Source of the DNA: Xanthobacteraceae bacterium
Lineage (GTDB): Bacteria > Pseudomonadota > Alphaproteobacteria > Rhizobiales > Xanthobacteraceae
Assembly: GCA_030037185.1 (NCBI GenBank)
Contig: JASHRR010001490.1
Coordinates: 1 to 6,729 of the forward strand
DNA: 6,729 nucleotides
Reading direction: 5' to 3'
How positions within the stretch are numbered: the first letter of the stretch is position 1; each line of letters opens with the position of its first letter. The translations under genes and the position numbers were made by a program. The notes beneath the pieces were generated by a model. The model searched no databases, was not told the DNA's origin, and saw nothing but the letters and a program-made list of their open reading frames with translations. Shown here piece by piece: positions 6,159-6,729 of this stretch.

Positions 6159-6729
6159 TCGACCGCAACGTGCACAATGCATGGGCGTATTCATCCCGGG
6201 CTGCATCTTGCATCAGGAAACTTTGGAATAAACTTCCGCGTCAGCCTTCCATTTTAGCATTCCAATTTAGTGCCGATTTGATATTTGTCTCCGTCCGGGG
6301 AACACGCAACGTCCAAATACCCAGGAAAACCCGGCCACATAACCTTCCACCCGTAGTCGCTTGGGACGATCTCACCAAGGGTGCATATTGCATGGGCATA
6401 TTCATCTCATGCTGCATCTTGCATCAGGAAGCTTTGGAACAAATTTCGCTTCAGTCTGCCAATTTAGCATTTCAATTTAGCGCCGATTTGATATTTGTCT
6501 CCGGCCGCGGAACACGCAGCGCCAAAATACCAAGGCAAACCCGGTCGCATAACCTTCCACCCGCAGGGGGGGCGATCTCACCAAGGGTGCATATTGCATC
6601 GGCGTATTCATACAGTGCTGCATCTTGCTTAGGAACGCTTTAGAACAAAATTCCGCGTCAGTCTTCCAATTTAGCATTCCAATTTAGCGCCGATTTGATA
6701 TCTGTCTGCGGCCGGGGAACACGCAGCGT
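6159..6729. repeat. Tandem array of ~206-211-base units, runs past the right edge
   Basis: Three copies are seen, the third cut by the window edge. The anchor GCATGGGCGTATTCAT (and variants) begins at 6179, 6390 and 6596, giving periods of 211 and 206 bases. Other anchors agree: TTTAGCAT at 6253, 6463 and 6670, and CGATCTCACCAAGGGTGCAT at 6367 and 6573. The first copy is the most diverged at its left end (about 6159-6178). Each unit contains several GCAT words, a CAATTTAGCGCCGATTTGAT core and a GGAACACGCA segment. Composition is less GC-rich than the genes to the left. A 180-codon plus frame crosses it (6101-6643), but the unit lengths differ and the copies do not keep one frame throughout, so I treat it as non-coding. 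Confidence 0.9.
6668..6688. repeat. 13-base direct sub-repeat inside each large unit
   Basis: AATTTAGC occurs twice 13 bases apart (6668 and 6681) in the third unit. The same doublet is present in the second unit (6461 and 6474) and in a degenerate form in the first (around 6251-6271). It could be a protein binding site pair, or the seed of an older repeat. Confidence 0.7.

Noticed and set aside
5694..6206. Minus-strand 170-codon frame
   Set aside because: Runs from the tandem array through the hairpin into the tail of the repeat-protein gene; low-complexity arginine-rich product with no family resemblance.
6101..6643. Plus-strand 180-codon frame across the tandem array
   Set aside because: The heads of successive units fall in different frames, the first copy enters without a clear start or ribosome binding site, and no domain is visible.
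6159..6729. CRISPR array
   Set aside because: The whole ~206-base unit is repeated, with no alternation of short identical repeats and unique spacers, and no cas gene is present.

Overview
The window looks like a GC-rich alphaproteobacterial chromosome, probably of the Hyphomicrobiales (rhizobia-like) group. The evidence is the sequence character of the two housekeeping genes at the left end: a GAPDH ending in the [11 protein letters not shown] form and carrying [11 protein letters not shown], followed by pgk on the same strand. The genus cannot be fixed from this window.

Layout: (1) 1-2117, minus strand: an intact two-gene glycolytic/Calvin-cycle operon, gap then pgk, 15 bases apart. pgk runs off the left edge. 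gap has a strong ribosome binding site and about 280 bases of leader, with one weak promoter candidate. No transketolase gene lies upstream of gap. (2) About 2400-5000: a region of gene decay. After roughly 850 bases with no recognisable gene come three remnants: the first ~40 codons of an FAD-dependent monooxygenase, a small phage/plasmid-type protein broken by a one-base deletion, and, convergent with it on the minus strand, a DUF3396 (type VI immunity, TsiV-like) gene broken in up to three places. gap and pgk, right beside this region, are free of frameshifts, so the damage is more likely biological than poor sequence. (3) 5066-5758, plus strand: an intact gene for a secreted, cysteine-free, strongly basic protein made mostly of an octapeptide repeat (consensus EPRTFTKM). 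It has a clear signal peptide and ribosome binding site. It is the most novel object here. (4) 5759-6729: no convincing gene. It holds an 86-base structured inverted repeat just after the repeat-protein gene, then a tandem array of ~206-211-base units that continues past the right edge.

How it fits together: gap and pgk catalyse consecutive steps of triose-phosphate metabolism. The middle looks like an insertion hot spot for accessory genes (phage/plasmid cargo, a type VI immunity gene) that have since degraded. The octapeptide-repeat gene is the only apparently functional accessory gene, and its repeats show signs of recent duplication. No tRNA, rRNA, CRISPR array or complete insertion sequence was seen.
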